A stretch of DNA of 64,000 nucleotides from CAZMZW01 sp964571135 (GCA_964571135.1 CAZMZW010000001.1:62001-126000); one strand, 5' to 3'; shown: positions 26,535 through 34,837, counted from the first letter of the stretch. Translations and numbers: made by a program. The notes: a model not told the origin generated them from the letters alone.

Positions 26535-27019
26535 TTGAATAAGCTCATTTTCAATTTGATCTCATCGCGGATGGGAATGCCTTCAAAACCAGTCTGCGGA
26601 ATGGATGGTTTCAAAAGTCGGGAACTTTCTATTGCGTTTATCGCAATTGCCTTGATCTTAAATCCATGTTTTTGATAAAAACCAAGCGCCTGCAAATTAT
26701 CATTGGTGGTAATCACCTCAACCCGGGCGCAGTTGGTTTCAACCGCCTTACCTATTACTGCTTCAATCAATTGAGTGCCAATTCCCTGACCTTCTTTTAG
26801 ACTATCGAGCGTGATGATCTCACACTGATCATCCAAAAACTGATAAGTTATCAGTCCATAAATCTCATTATCCAGCTCTGCAATAAAACCGGGCAGCTCA
26901 GCCGGATAATAAATATCTCCATGAAGTACAACCGCTTCCGCTTTCCATCGGCGGGTGATCAGCTTGCGGATAAAGGAACGGTCGTGCTCATTGGTCGGTC
27001 TTATTTGAAAAAACGGCAT
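26531..27019 (-). CDS. GNAT-family N-acetyltransferase
   Basis: A 162-residue protein. ITLDSLKEGQGIGTQLIEAV is the acetyl-CoA pyrophosphate-binding loop (Q/R-x-x-G-x-G/A), and NLQALGFYQKHGFKIKAI the C-terminal GNAT motif B. Probably acetylates a small molecule or amino group; target unknown. It lies 12 bases after the HIT gene and overlaps the FkbM gene, forming a HIT-GNAT-FkbM operon on the minus strand. Confidence 0.86.
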   Translation of the reverse strand: MPFFQIRPTNEHDRSFIRKLITRRWKAEAVVLHGDIYYPAELPGFIAELDNEIYGLITYQFLDDQCEIITLDSLKEGQGIGTQLIEAVIGKAVETNCARVEVITTNDNLQALGFYQKHGFKIKAIAINAIESSRLLKPSIPQTGFEGIPIRDEIKLKMSLFK

Positions 27020-27031
27020 ACAGAAAGTGAA

Positions 27032-27517
27032 TTAACTGGAAAGCCAGCCATCTTTAAGGCGATGGTAAGTTTGGCTCAATTCTTCCGGAAGGACACGCGT
27101 TGCCCCAACCGTGGTCATAAAGTTAGTGTCGCCGCCCCAGCGTGGTACCAAATGAAAATGCACATGATCGGCCACACCCGCACCCGCCATGGAACCGATG
27201 TTGGCACCCACATTAAAACCGTGCGGCTGATAGATTTTTTCAATGGTGTGCAACCCCTGGTTGATCAGCTGCATCATTTCACCCAGGGTCGATTCATCGA
27301 GGCTGACCAGAGAAGGTTGGTGGGCAAAAGGCACCACCATGATATGACCGCTGGTGTAGGGATAGCGATTGAGGATTACAAAAGCCTGTTTGCCGCGCCG
27401 CACTACCAGATTCTCCTCACCATCCTGGCAAGCACAGGCATTGCAAAAAATGCAGCCGTCAGGTTTTTCACCGCGGGAAATGTAATTCATGCGCCATGGT
27501 GACCAGAGATGATCCAT
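27032..27517 (-). CDS. HIT (histidine triad) family protein
   Basis: A 161-residue protein from the ATG at 27517, which has GGAGAAGGC upstream; the family start MDHLWSPWRMNYI confirms it. An in-frame extension to 27565 would run across the -10 box at 27551-27546 and is rejected. CIFCNACACQ holds a CxxC zinc pair. The triad HVHFHLVPRW near residue 110 contains the catalytic His of nucleotidyl hydrolases/transferases (Fhit, Ap4A phosphorylase-like). Predicted to cleave dinucleoside polyphosphates or AMP-linked substrates. Confidence 0.9.
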   Translation of the reverse strand: MDHLWSPWRMNYISRGEKPDGCIFCNACACQDGEENLVVRRGKQAFVILNRYPYTSGHIMVVPFAHQPSLVSLDESTLGEMMQLINQGLHTIEKIYQPHGFNVGANIGSMAGAGVADHVHFHLVPRWGGDTNFMTTVGATRVLPEELSQTYHRLKDGWLSS

Positions 27518-27545
27518 GCCTTCTCCAAAAACGAAAGTTGGCTGT

Positions 27546-27551
27546 ATTATA
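27546..27551 (-). promoter_or_regulatory. -10 box for the HIT operon
   Basis: Minus-strand TATAAT at 27551-27546. The best -35 candidate is TTCATA with a 19-base spacer, so the -35 is uncertain. Its position within the 5' extension of the HIT frame supports the downstream start at 27517. Confidence 0.5.
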
Positions 27552-27590
27552 AGTGTTTTTCTCATCTATTTATGAATAAACAAAAGTCAA

Positions 27591-27619
27591 TTGACAGGCC
27601 TTGTGCTCCAGTGTAAGCT
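27591..27619 (+). promoter_or_regulatory. Promoter abutting xseA (possible leaderless start)
   Basis: TTGACA (27591-27596) is followed after 17 bases by TAAGCT (27614-27619), which keeps the T-A and final T of a -10 box. The xseA ATG begins at 27626, seven bases further on. There is no ribosome site between them. Confidence 0.45.
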
Positions 27620-27625
27620 ATAACA

Positions 27626-28873
27626 ATGCAGCAATTCGAAATATTTGATGCGCTTGTCCCTTCTGTGCTGACGGTTACCGAGGTCACCCGCCATTTGCGG
27701 GAATTGATGGAAAATGACCCACTATTGAGTAATGTATGGTTGAGAGGTGAGATCAGTAATGTAACCCTCCCCACCTCTGGCCACGTATATTTCACTCTGA
27801 AAGATGAAACAGCTTCCATCCGCAGCGTAATATGGAAAAGCTCTTTTCGGAAGGAATTACGCTCTCAATTACAGGAAGGTGCGGCAGTTGAAGCGCATGG
27901 TTATATTGGAATCTATGAACGCAGCGGGCAGTATCAATTATATGTGGACATCCTTCGTCCGGTTGGTGAAGGAGCGCTCTACCAGGAATTTATTAGGTTG
28001 AAGCTTCTCCTGGAATCCGAGGGATTATTTGCTGAGCAACGCAAACGGCCGATCCCAATATTTCCCAAGAAAATAGGATTGGTTACATCACCCACGGGGG
28101 CAGCCCTGCAGGATATGCTCAATATATTACAAAACCGTTTTCCGCTTGCGGAAGTTGTGCTGGCAGGTACAAGTGTACAGGGCGAAGCTGCTCCCCGGGA
28201 GATCGTGGCTTCCCTTGAAGGTTTGAACCAAAAGGAAAAGCCGGATGTGATCCTGGTCGCCCGCGGCGGAGGATCACTGGAAGACCTATGGGCATTCAAC
28301 AATGAGCGTGTTGTCCGAGCGATTGCCGCTTCCAGGGCGCCGATCATTACCGGGATCGGGCATGAGACTGATTTCACTTTATCGGATTTCGCTGCCGACC
28401 TGCGCGCTCCAACACCCACTGCTGCAGCTGTCGCCGCTACGCCAGATATCAATGACCTGCGAATTCAGCTGGATCATACGGCAGCAAGTTTGGTCACGAT
28501 TATGGAAAATATATTAAGTGAGCGTAAAACCATCTTAGATGAAATGCAAAATGGTATGGAAAAAACATCTCCGCAATGGATGGTGAGCCAGGCCTTGCAG
28601 CATATGGATGAATTAAATGCGAACATCTCACGCTCCATGGCTTATCGCTTGCAGATGGAGCAAACAGCGCTCCAGCATTTTTCGATTCATCTAAAGTCTC
28701 TTGACCCGCAGCAGACATTAAAACGAGGTTATGCATTGGTTAATGATAACCAGGGCAGACTGATCGATAGTATCCACAAAATCAATCCCGGGCAAAATGT
28801 CACTATAAGGCTGCATAATGGGCGTTTTAGTGCCGGTGTGCACAAGACTGAACCCAATAGTAAAATAGAATGA
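27626..28873 (+). CDS. xseA: Exodeoxyribonuclease VII large subunit
   Basis: A 415-residue protein, normal length. The N-terminal OB-fold covers about residues 10-110 (LRGEISNVTLPTSGHVYFTL is the family signature). The catalytic domain includes IGLVTSPTGAALQDMLNIL, VILVARGGGSLEDLWAFNNE and GIGHETDFTLSDFAADLRAP, all conserved. With XseB it degrades single-stranded DNA from both ends into short oligonucleotides. It begins an operon with xseB and a DUF212 gene. No Shine-Dalgarno sequence precedes the ATG, and the nearest promoter would give an almost leaderless message. Confidence 0.95.
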   Translation: MQQFEIFDALVPSVLTVTEVTRHLRELMENDPLLSNVWLRGEISNVTLPTSGHVYFTLKDETASIRSVIWKSSFRKELRSQLQEGAAVEAHGYIGIYERSGQYQLYVDILRPVGEGALYQEFIRLKLLLESEGLFAEQRKRPIPIFPKKIGLVTSPTGAALQDMLNILQNRFPLAEVVLAGTSVQGEAAPREIVASLEGLNQKEKPDVILVARGGGSLEDLWAFNNERVVRAIAASRAPIITGIGHETDFTLSDFAADLRAPTPTAAAVAATPDINDLRIQLDHTAASLVTIMENILSERKTILDEMQNGMEKTSPQWMVSQALQHMDELNANISRSMAYRLQMEQTALQHFSIHLKSLDPQQTLKRGYALVNDNQGRLIDSIHKINPGQNVTIRLHNGRFSAGVHKTEPNSKIE

Positions 28874-28883
28874 AGGAAGAAGA

Positions 28884-29105
28884 ATGGCAAAAGCAATTGT
28901 TGCAATTGAAAAATTAAACTATGAACAGGCACTTGCCGAGATTGAGGAAATCGTTCAGCAGCTTGAGAATCAATCATTGGAATTGGATGCAACCCTTAAG
29001 ATGTTTGAACGAGGGAAATTACTGATCCAGCGTTGTCAAACACTGCTTGACCAGGCTGAGCTGAAGGTGCGCCAACTCTCGGTTGAGAATCCAAGCTCGG
29101 AATAA
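28884..29105 (+). CDS. xseB: Exodeoxyribonuclease VII small subunit
   Basis: A 73-residue protein, within the usual 60-85. YEQALAEIEEIVQQLENQSL and LDATLKMFERGKLLIQRCQ match the XseB helical hairpin. It binds XseA in several copies and regulates its nuclease activity. It starts 10 bases after xseA with GAAGGAAGAAG upstream, so co-transcription is clear. Confidence 0.95.
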   Translation: MAKAIVAIEKLNYEQALAEIEEIVQQLENQSLELDATLKMFERGKLLIQRCQTLLDQAELKVRQLSVENPSSE

Positions 29106-29120
29106 AAAGCCAGGGAATAG

Positions 29121-29576
29121 ATGTTTACTGACATGCTCTCAAATAATGTATTAATGACCGCCATGGTTGCCTGGTTGATCGGACAATTTTTAAAACTGCC
29201 CGGCTATTATATTTTGCATCGCAAATGGAAATGGGGTGTTATCTTTAGTCCGGGGGGTTTACCCAGTTCTCATTCTTCTCTAATGACCGCCACCACCCTA
29301 TCGATAGGCCTTTACCATGGATTTAACAATCCCCTGTTCGGTCTGGCAGTAGCCATTTCCATGATCGTGATCTATGATGCAACCGGAGTCAGACGTCAGG
29401 CTGGGTTGCATGCCCGGGTTATTAATGAGATCATGGAGGAAATATTTGCAGGGCGGCCGGTACCTGAAAAACAATTGAGAGAGGTGCTCGGGCATACTCC
29501 GATCGAAGCTATTGCAGGTATTCTGCTGGGGATCATGATTGCTCTGGGCTACTGGTTACTTTTTCCCATAGCCTAA
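29121..29576 (+). CDS. DUF212 divergent PAP2-family membrane protein
   Basis: A 151-residue membrane protein of the acid-phosphatase/VanZ-like DUF212 family. SPGGLPSSHSSLMTATTLSI carries the conserved PSSHS element, and VIYDATGVRRQAGLHARVIN the second family motif. EVLGHTPIEAIAGILLGIMI holds the third. It is related to PAP2 phosphatases but activity is unproven. It follows xseB by 15 bases. Its 3' end overlaps the convergent herA by 21 bases. Confidence 0.86.
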   Translation: MFTDMLSNNVLMTAMVAWLIGQFLKLPGYYILHRKWKWGVIFSPGGLPSSHSSLMTATTLSIGLYHGFNNPLFGLAVAISMIVIYDATGVRRQAGLHARVINEIMEEIFAGRPVPEKQLREVLGHTPIEAIAGILLGIMIALGYWLLFPIA

Positions 29577-31298
29577 TTCATTCATTAATTGTGCGCTTGA
29601 TTTTTTCGAGACGCCATCGCCAAACAGATCCTTCCAGAATTGGTCATCATAGCGCCTTGATTTGACCAGGATGGGCATGGGAACACCCCAGCCGAGCATG
29701 AGCACTTCTTCCGCTGGCTGCAGACGAGCGAGCATCCCACGCAGGGCGTCTCTTCCAGCCAGACCGGAAAGAACCGCTGAAATATCTTCTTCGTCGCCCA
29801 GCCAACCAGAAATACGGGTCCCTAACTGTGACATCACCTCATCATATATTTGGGATGGGCGCTGGTCGATGACCAACAGGGTAACGTAATACTTGCGCAT
29901 CTCTCGGGCGATGGAACTGAAAGTGGTCTGGGATGCCATTTCGCGGTTAAGTAATTTGTGGGCTTCCTCAAGGACGATCACCAGGGGACGGGGTTCATCT
30001 TTTTTACTGGTACGGAAATGGTTGGTCATCTTTTCCCATTCTTCACGAATGCGGCGGGTGAGCAAATTGGAAACGAGCAGATAATCCAGATCATTGTCAT
30101 AATCACCAAACGAGAGCACTACATGTTTGCCGGCTTTGAGCTGCTCAATGACGGCTTTAAAGGGCTCGGAAGCCAATGTGTCTTTAATATAAGGTTTATT
30201 AAAAACACGTTGAAGTTTGCTGTGCAGGCCTTTGGCGGCTATTTCATTGACTCCATTATTTTCAGCCCAAAATGCGATGCTGTTTGGTGCCGGAACTTTT
30301 TTGCCTTCCTCGGTTTCAATCAACGCATCCGGGCGCATCTCCTTGAATGCTTTAAACCAGCCATCCCGACCAAAAGATTGCACCAGGGCGTCCAGGGTTG
30401 TCGGGGTTGTTTCTTTGAGATTGAGTTCACGGGTGAGTAATTCTATATCTTCCGGTTGGATATCCTTATAGGCCAGCTCAAGGTCAAAATCCGGTTTTCG
30501 TCCGCGTATAAAGCTATCCCTTCCCAATCCAACCACCTGGACTTTGGAAGCGAATTTGTTTTTTAAGCCCACCACCATTTTACCTGTGTCGGTGGCGGTA
30601 TCTTCATAACCGTACTCGTTATGCATATCAAAGACTAATACGGAGGCGGCATCATAATGGATCAAGCCAGCAAGAAGGATTCTTGCCAAAAAAGATTTAC
30701 CGCTGCCGGTGGCGCCAAAGATGCCGGAGGAACGCATTACCAATTTTTCGAGGTTGACACAAACCGGATGGTTTTGTTCGCGAGTATAGCCAAGGACTAA
30801 ATTACCCCTTTTTTGGGGGTCACCAAATATCTCGGCCACATCTCCGGCGCCAGCCAATCGTACTTTGGCATGATGCGACGGAATGGTCTTAATCGGCATA
30901 GGCCGGGGCTCGGTATGCGGCTTTCCAGATATTTTTTTAACCCATTCTTCATATCGGGGTGAGCCCGGTTCCGGACCCTTTTCCAACATCAGGGCAGGCA
31001 GCATGGTCAGGTTGGTATACAGAGTCTGCCCATGAAGAAGTTCAGAAAGCATGGCGGGAAGTCTTTCTTCGCTCTGCTCATCTGCAAAACGTGGGTCAGT
31101 GGCACCCAGCATCATATCGGTGATGATGCCATAGAACTGCCAGTCACCGCTTTCAGCTACCAGAAAACTACCTTCCTGAACCTGCTGGGCTGGGACCGTG
31201 AGGCGCACATGCAGGTTTTCCTTAAGCCCGCCGCTGACAACGTAACCAATAAAAGGTGATTCGGGTATTTCATTTGTTCTTTTGATTTGCGGATTCAT
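29556..31298 (-). CDS. herA: HerA-type hexameric DNA-translocating ATPase
   Basis: A 580-residue protein. Residues about 10-120 look like the HAS-barrel: SPFIGYVVSGGLKENLHVRL then AESGDWQFYGIITDMMLGAT. The FtsK/HerA-like RecA core has Walker A GIFGATGSGKSFLARILLAG near residue 215 and Walker B PLVIVLEEAHKLL near 440. SSIAREMRKYYVTLLVIDQR is the family's sensor region. HerA pumps DNA and feeds NurA nuclease during end resection. The ATG at 31298 has AAAGGAACCAAA upstream; the in-frame ATG at 31355 would overlap the preceding gene and lacks such a site. It is last in nurA-unknown-herA. Confidence 0.92.
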   Translation of the reverse strand: MNPQIKRTNEIPESPFIGYVVSGGLKENLHVRLTVPAQQVQEGSFLVAESGDWQFYGIITDMMLGATDPRFADEQSEERLPAMLSELLHGQTLYTNLTMLPALMLEKGPEPGSPRYEEWVKKISGKPHTEPRPMPIKTIPSHHAKVRLAGAGDVAEIFGDPQKRGNLVLGYTREQNHPVCVNLEKLVMRSSGIFGATGSGKSFLARILLAGLIHYDAASVLVFDMHNEYGYEDTATDTGKMVVGLKNKFASKVQVVGLGRDSFIRGRKPDFDLELAYKDIQPEDIELLTRELNLKETTPTTLDALVQSFGRDGWFKAFKEMRPDALIETEEGKKVPAPNSIAFWAENNGVNEIAAKGLHSKLQRVFNKPYIKDTLASEPFKAVIEQLKAGKHVVLSFGDYDNDLDYLLVSNLLTRRIREEWEKMTNHFRTSKKDEPRPLVIVLEEAHKLLNREMASQTTFSSIAREMRKYYVTLLVIDQRPSQIYDEVMSQLGTRISGWLGDEEDISAVLSGLAGRDALRGMLARLQPAEEVLMLGWGVPMPILVKSRRYDDQFWKDLFGDGVSKKSSAQLMNELGYGKK

Positions 31299-31317
31299 TT
31301 TGGTTCCTTTATACCGA

Positions 31318-31935
31318 TCATTGGTTAATTCCCAGATTGGCATTTGCCAGTGCACCTAGGACATTGGTTAGAGTGGGATAGTCATCACGCAAGAGCGCGA
31401 TCACTTCCTGGATTACGCGATTGATCCACGCCGGATCACCGCAATGTTGTTGTGCAATGTCGGCTTGCTTAAGGTGGGCAGCCAGAAGGTCAGCAGCCGG
31501 GAATTCCTGGAACCGCGTAATCATATGGCGGATATAGCCAATCTTCTGCAGGCTGGTAAACCGACAAATCTCGGTTTCCGAACAGGTATAGATTTTTTCC
31601 AGGGAAAGAGGCGGATACGGAGGCAGGAGGTGGAAAACTTTATTTTCCTGTTCATAACCAACGAACAATACACTCAATTCAACAGGCACATTCCGATTTA
31701 GGCGGTTATCCTGGATCACCGCCTCTGTAATATTTGCTGCGGCAGCCAATTGACGCACAAGACCATCATCATCGATATGGATGTCATAGATCAAGCCAAA
31801 TATGGTTTCACCAGGGTTGATGGGCACTTTGACCAATTCGCCAAAAACAAGCAGGGGCGAATGATTGATCTGGCAGCCAACCACACAGCCAGTGGTTCTA
31901 GAACGTAATAATCGGCCAATTTCTATTGCAGTCAT
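31318..31935 (-). CDS. Unassigned protein between nurA and herA, possible HAS-barrel
   Basis: A 205-residue soluble protein. I do not recognise it as a named family. Residues about 1-60 (IGRLLRSRTTGCVVGCQINH, then LLVFGELVKVPINPGETIFG) resemble in layout the N-terminal HAS-barrel of HerA, but the match is weak. Residues about 115-200 look mostly helical (IGYIRHMITRFQEFPAADLL, INRVIQEVIALLRDDYP). It has no P-loop and no nuclease motif. The ATG overlaps the nurA stop by 4 bases (ATGA), and herA starts 19 bases after its stop, so all three should be made together. A stoichiometric third subunit or regulator of the resection complex is the simplest reading. Confidence 0.8.
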   Translation of the reverse strand: MTAIEIGRLLRSRTTGCVVGCQINHSPLLVFGELVKVPINPGETIFGLIYDIHIDDDGLVRQLAAAANITEAVIQDNRLNRNVPVELSVLFVGYEQENKVFHLLPPYPPLSLEKIYTCSETEICRFTSLQKIGYIRHMITRFQEFPAADLLAAHLKQADIAQQHCGDPAWINRVIQEVIALLRDDYPTLTNVLGALANANLGINQ

Positions 31936-33107
31936 TTTATAAACCTCATTCGGGGTGCCAATAATTTGGCACTTAATTTGTTGGATTGCATTTCAAGAGG
32001 TAAGCCCAGGTGTTGAATTTCTTTAAGCAATCTTTCTTCCACTTGCTGCTTTTCTAAATTGGAGACCAGAGCGATTTCATGAGCGCGGTGGAGTGCATAA
32101 GGATAAGGTTGGTTTCCCATCATCCGGCATTGTTCAATCAGCACTTGCTGCAAAAGAGTTGTCTTTTCAGGGTCGATTGCCACCCAGGCTGGAATCTCAA
32201 CCCGCACGATCCAGGGATGATCCGTGCGGCCGACATTTAAGTAAAAAAAATGCAAAGCAATTTCATCAGAGTAAAATTTGGAATTGCTTGAATGCATGCC
32301 GAAGACCGCTGAACGGGTATTGGGTTCCAGGAGTTGGCTGAATAACATTGAATCAGTTAATCCGGAAAATGGACGGTTCAGCCCGGTGATGGTTGTTTCG
32401 GCAAGAAGCGAGAATTCCAATAATCGTACAACCAGATCGGCACGTGGTTTATCCACAAATCCGGCAGTGATGGCGCCGGTTTTTCCCAGCAGGCGCAGGA
32501 ATTGTAAATAAGTCTCAAATTGTTGCAAGAAATCCTTATTCTCTTTGGGTTGATGGAAAAGTTCCAATGGGCCATCTGTCAGGGTCACCACCAAACCATT
32601 GCACTGCGCAGCAAGGTCAGCTAACATTTTCCGCTCGCTTAGATCACGTTTTAATGCAAGGATATCCTCATCTATGTATTTCTCAGAATCATGCACTTCA
32701 TCAAAATCCAGCAAGGTGGTTTGGGTTATTTCTTGTGGAGCCTGCAACTTATTTTGATCCAGGCGGAAAATCCCGATATTGATCAGCGCATAATAAATTG
32801 CTGCATGAGGGTCAGGATTGATCTGTGAACCATCGGCGGCAAACAAAGTATAGGGAGGCGCTGTTTTTTTAGACAACTCAACAGATGAATTGATGGCTTC
32901 CCTTCCGAGGGTGGCAAAGCGCAGGTTTCTACCCTGATCAACAGTCAATTTCTCTATGAGGATTTTTAATGGTCTTGGATCTTTGGCAGCTGCCAGTAAG
33001 AGTTCCAAAGCGGATTTTAATTTTTCCCGCTGGCTGAGATGCCAGAGAGCAGCACTCTGGCTGTATTTTTGAATTTGTGGATGAAGATTGAGATAGCTGA
33101 TTGGCAT
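31932..33107 (-). CDS. nurA: NurA-domain nuclease
   Basis: A 391-residue protein of the NurA family. LFAADGSQINPDPHA near residue 90 carries the first catalytic Asp, and VVTLTDGPLELFH near 180 the second (DGP motif). ALHRAHEIALVSNLEKQQVE near the C-terminus fits the last conserved segment. NurA dimers degrade DNA 5' ends in complex with HerA, here encoded two genes downstream. The ATG has GGGGAATG upstream, and a TATAAT at 33146-33141 (minus) gives a short leader. It is first of three tightly packed genes. Confidence 0.9.
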   Translation of the reverse strand: MPISYLNLHPQIQKYSQSAALWHLSQREKLKSALELLLAAAKDPRPLKILIEKLTVDQGRNLRFATLGREAINSSVELSKKTAPPYTLFAADGSQINPDPHAAIYYALINIGIFRLDQNKLQAPQEITQTTLLDFDEVHDSEKYIDEDILALKRDLSERKMLADLAAQCNGLVVTLTDGPLELFHQPKENKDFLQQFETYLQFLRLLGKTGAITAGFVDKPRADLVVRLLEFSLLAETTITGLNRPFSGLTDSMLFSQLLEPNTRSAVFGMHSSNSKFYSDEIALHFFYLNVGRTDHPWIVRVEIPAWVAIDPEKTTLLQQVLIEQCRMMGNQPYPYALHRAHEIALVSNLEKQQVEERLLKEIQHLGLPLEMQSNKLSAKLLAPRMRFIK

Positions 33108-33140
33108 CAGACATTCCCCAAGTATTGACTCATTGAACTG

Positions 33141-33146
33141 ATTATA
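33141..33146 (-). promoter_or_regulatory. -10 box for the nurA-herA operon
   Basis: TATAAT on the minus strand, 34 bases before the nurA ATG. No good -35 sequence is visible at 16-18 bases. Confidence 0.5.
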
Positions 33147-33160
33147 AATGCGAATCGGGC

Positions 33161-33200
33161 AAAAATAAAAAAGAAGAAGATGCCTGCGCCTTCTTCTTTT
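33161..33200 (-). terminator. Terminator upstream of nurA, reading on the minus strand
   Basis: AAAAGAAGAAG (33169-33179) pairs with CTTCTTCTTTT (33190-33200) around a 10-base loop. On the minus strand the stem leads into a long T run (33174-33161). It sits upstream of nurA and downstream of the pseudogene at 33282-33483, so it most likely ended that gene's transcript. Confidence 0.78.
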
Positions 33201-33281
33201 ATCTGCTTATTCAATAAATTTAGATTTTAATAGTCTAGTGTAAATAAAGCTTAAATCTGCGGATTTCTTATTTCCGATGAC

Positions 33282-33483
33282 TCAATATCCAATTGTGCCC
33301 TCGCTAAAACCATCATCGCCGATTTCGAGCGGACGGCGATCTTTGGCGATCTTTGAATAACTGTTCAATATTAATATGAACCTTAAGTTGGTTGCCGCTG
33401 TCAGCAGTGCACTCAAAATTAGGATAATAAGAAACTTTGAATTCAACCGTATTTTCAATTATTCTGATTATGTGGTATAAAGG
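33282..33483 (-). pseudogene. Small gene frameshifted by a 10-bp tandem duplication
   Basis: On the minus strand a frame open from 33483 reads a protein-like sequence including TVEFKVSYYPNFECTADSG and LKVHINIEQLFKDR, then hits a stop at 33313. At 33335-33354 the 10-mer AAAGATCGCC (minus strand) occurs twice in tandem. Removing one copy restores a single frame that continues ...LFKDRRPLEIGDDGF and SEGTIGY to the stop at 33282-33284. No ATG, GTG or TTG precedes in this frame, so the 5' end is also missing, damaged or uses a rare start. I do not recognise the family. The terminator at 33161-33200 fits as its former 3' end. Confidence 0.6.
33335..33354. repeat. Perfect 10-bp tandem duplication
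   Basis: GGCGATCTTT occurs twice head to tail on the plus strand (33335-33344, 33345-33354). It lies inside the small minus-strand pseudogene and shifts its frame by one base. Confidence 0.95.
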
Positions 33484-33492
33484 TCATACCAC
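33472..33492. repeat. 7-bp inverted repeat upstream of the DUF3048 gene
   Basis: GTGGTAT (33472-33478) and ATACCAC (33486-33492) are perfect complements around a 7-base spacer. It lies 25 bases before the -35 box at 33517 and could be an operator; no regulator is encoded nearby. Confidence 0.4.
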
Positions 33493-33516
33493 TGTACCTA
33501 ATTTATAATCATGGTT

Positions 33517-33546
33517 TTGGTTTGTTAATACGTGATATGTTATAGT
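33517..33546 (+). promoter_or_regulatory. Possible promoter for the DUF3048 lipoprotein gene
   Basis: TTGGTT (33517-33522) and TATAGT (33541-33546) with an 18-base spacer, 26 bases before the ATG at 33572. Confidence 0.4.
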
Positions 33547-33571
33547 TCTAAATTCAATAAGGAATTGTGAT

Positions 33572-34810
33572 ATGAGAAAAATAATTCATATTCTTCTTTT
33601 TTTAATGCTAAGCTTGGCAATGGTGAGTTGTGAAATCGCTCCCCTAAACCAGGCACCAATGCTTTTATCGATGACTGAAACTACTGCTACATCAACTCAG
33701 TCACCCGCTCAAACAATCACTCCTATAGCGACTGACAATCCTTCCCCGCTCGAGACGGTTAGTAGTCCCCCTGGAATTAATCCCCTGACTGGTCTTCCGG
33801 TAAAGGAACCAGCCAATCTCAGGCTGTCTCCGGTTCTGGCATCCATCCCCAATTTTCCGCCATCCGCCCGTCCCCAGGCAGGGTTATCCTTTAGCCCGAT
33901 CGTTTTTGAGTTATTCATCGGCGATGGAATGACCCGCAATTTAGCTGTCTTTTATGGAGATTATCCTGAACAGGTAAAAGTCAACCAGGGTGCAGAAAAT
34001 TTCACCTCTGGTTTACCTGAACCTGCCATTGGACCCATCCGATCCGGACGGGTCTCTTACGAAAAGATAAGAGAGTTATTCAATGGTTTTCTGGTAATGG
34101 CTTCTGCGTATAAAAGCGTGGCTGAAAAACTGAACCAGTACACCAATATTTATGGTTCGGATACTTCGGATATTAACAGTGCCATGCTCAAGGTATCCCG
34201 ATTAAAAGAAATTGCCTTGTCCAACCAAAATGTAGTGGACGCAGCAGCCCTGAGCGGAATGGTTTTTGATCCTATTCTTCCCCAGGGGGGTCAGGTTGCA
34301 CATTCTTTGTGGCTGTTCTATGCAAATTTAAACCAGATCTTTTGGCGCTATAACGAAAGTGATGGGTTCTTCCACCGTTTTCAAGACAATGCCGATGGCT
34401 CAACCTTCATTGAGGCTACGGATCGTTTAAATGGAGAAGCGTTAAAGTATTCCAATGTGATCGTTCTATTTGCAAAACATGAAGTTCATAAAAAATATGT
34501 CATCGATTTGGACCTGCTCTATAAAAAGCGAGAAGATGCCCTGCTGTTCCGGGATGGAAAAGTTTATAAGATATACTGGACGACACGCAGCGAAGAATAT
34601 GAAAAAGCAACCGGTAAATTGCGTCCCATCCGTTTTATTGATTATGATGGAAATCCATTTCCCCTGAAACCCGGACAAACCTGGATTAATGTTATCCCTA
34701 TTGGGTTGGAAGCCTGGGAGACAGTGAATTCTATAAAATACAATCAATTAATGGCAGGCAACGTGAAAGGTTCAGGTTATTGGGCCATCAGGTTCAAAGA
34801 ACCAAAATAG
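33572..34810 (+). CDS. DUF3048 (YerB-like) lipoprotein
   Basis: A 412-residue protein. The signal peptide ends in lipobox VSC (about residue 20). A Thr/Ser/Pro-rich linker follows to about residue 65, then the DUF3048 domain: INPLTGLPVKEPANLRLSPV, FSPIVFELFIGDGMTRNLAV and IGPIRSGRVSYEKIRELFN. The C-terminal part (about 235-412) includes YSNVIVLFAKHE and LRPIRFIDYDGNPFPLKPGQ, matching the DUF3048 C-terminal region of YerB. YerB-type proteins are surface lipoproteins of unknown activity. It is alone on the plus strand and faces nth. Confidence 0.9.
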   Translation: MRKIIHILLFLMLSLAMVSCEIAPLNQAPMLLSMTETTATSTQSPAQTITPIATDNPSPLETVSSPPGINPLTGLPVKEPANLRLSPVLASIPNFPPSARPQAGLSFSPIVFELFIGDGMTRNLAVFYGDYPEQVKVNQGAENFTSGLPEPAIGPIRSGRVSYEKIRELFNGFLVMASAYKSVAEKLNQYTNIYGSDTSDINSAMLKVSRLKEIALSNQNVVDAAALSGMVFDPILPQGGQVAHSLWLFYANLNQIFWRYNESDGFFHRFQDNADGSTFIEATDRLNGEALKYSNVIVLFAKHEVHKKYVIDLDLLYKKREDALLFRDGKVYKIYWTTRSEEYEKATGKLRPIRFIDYDGNPFPLKPGQTWINVIPIGLEAWETVNSIKYNQLMAGNVKGSGYWAIRFKEPK

Positions 34811-34837
34811 TAATTGATATGTAAGAGAGAGCTTACT

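Noticed and set aside
31299..31355. N-terminal extension of HerA
   Set aside because: It overlaps the preceding gene and lacks a ribosome site; the ATG at 31298 has one.
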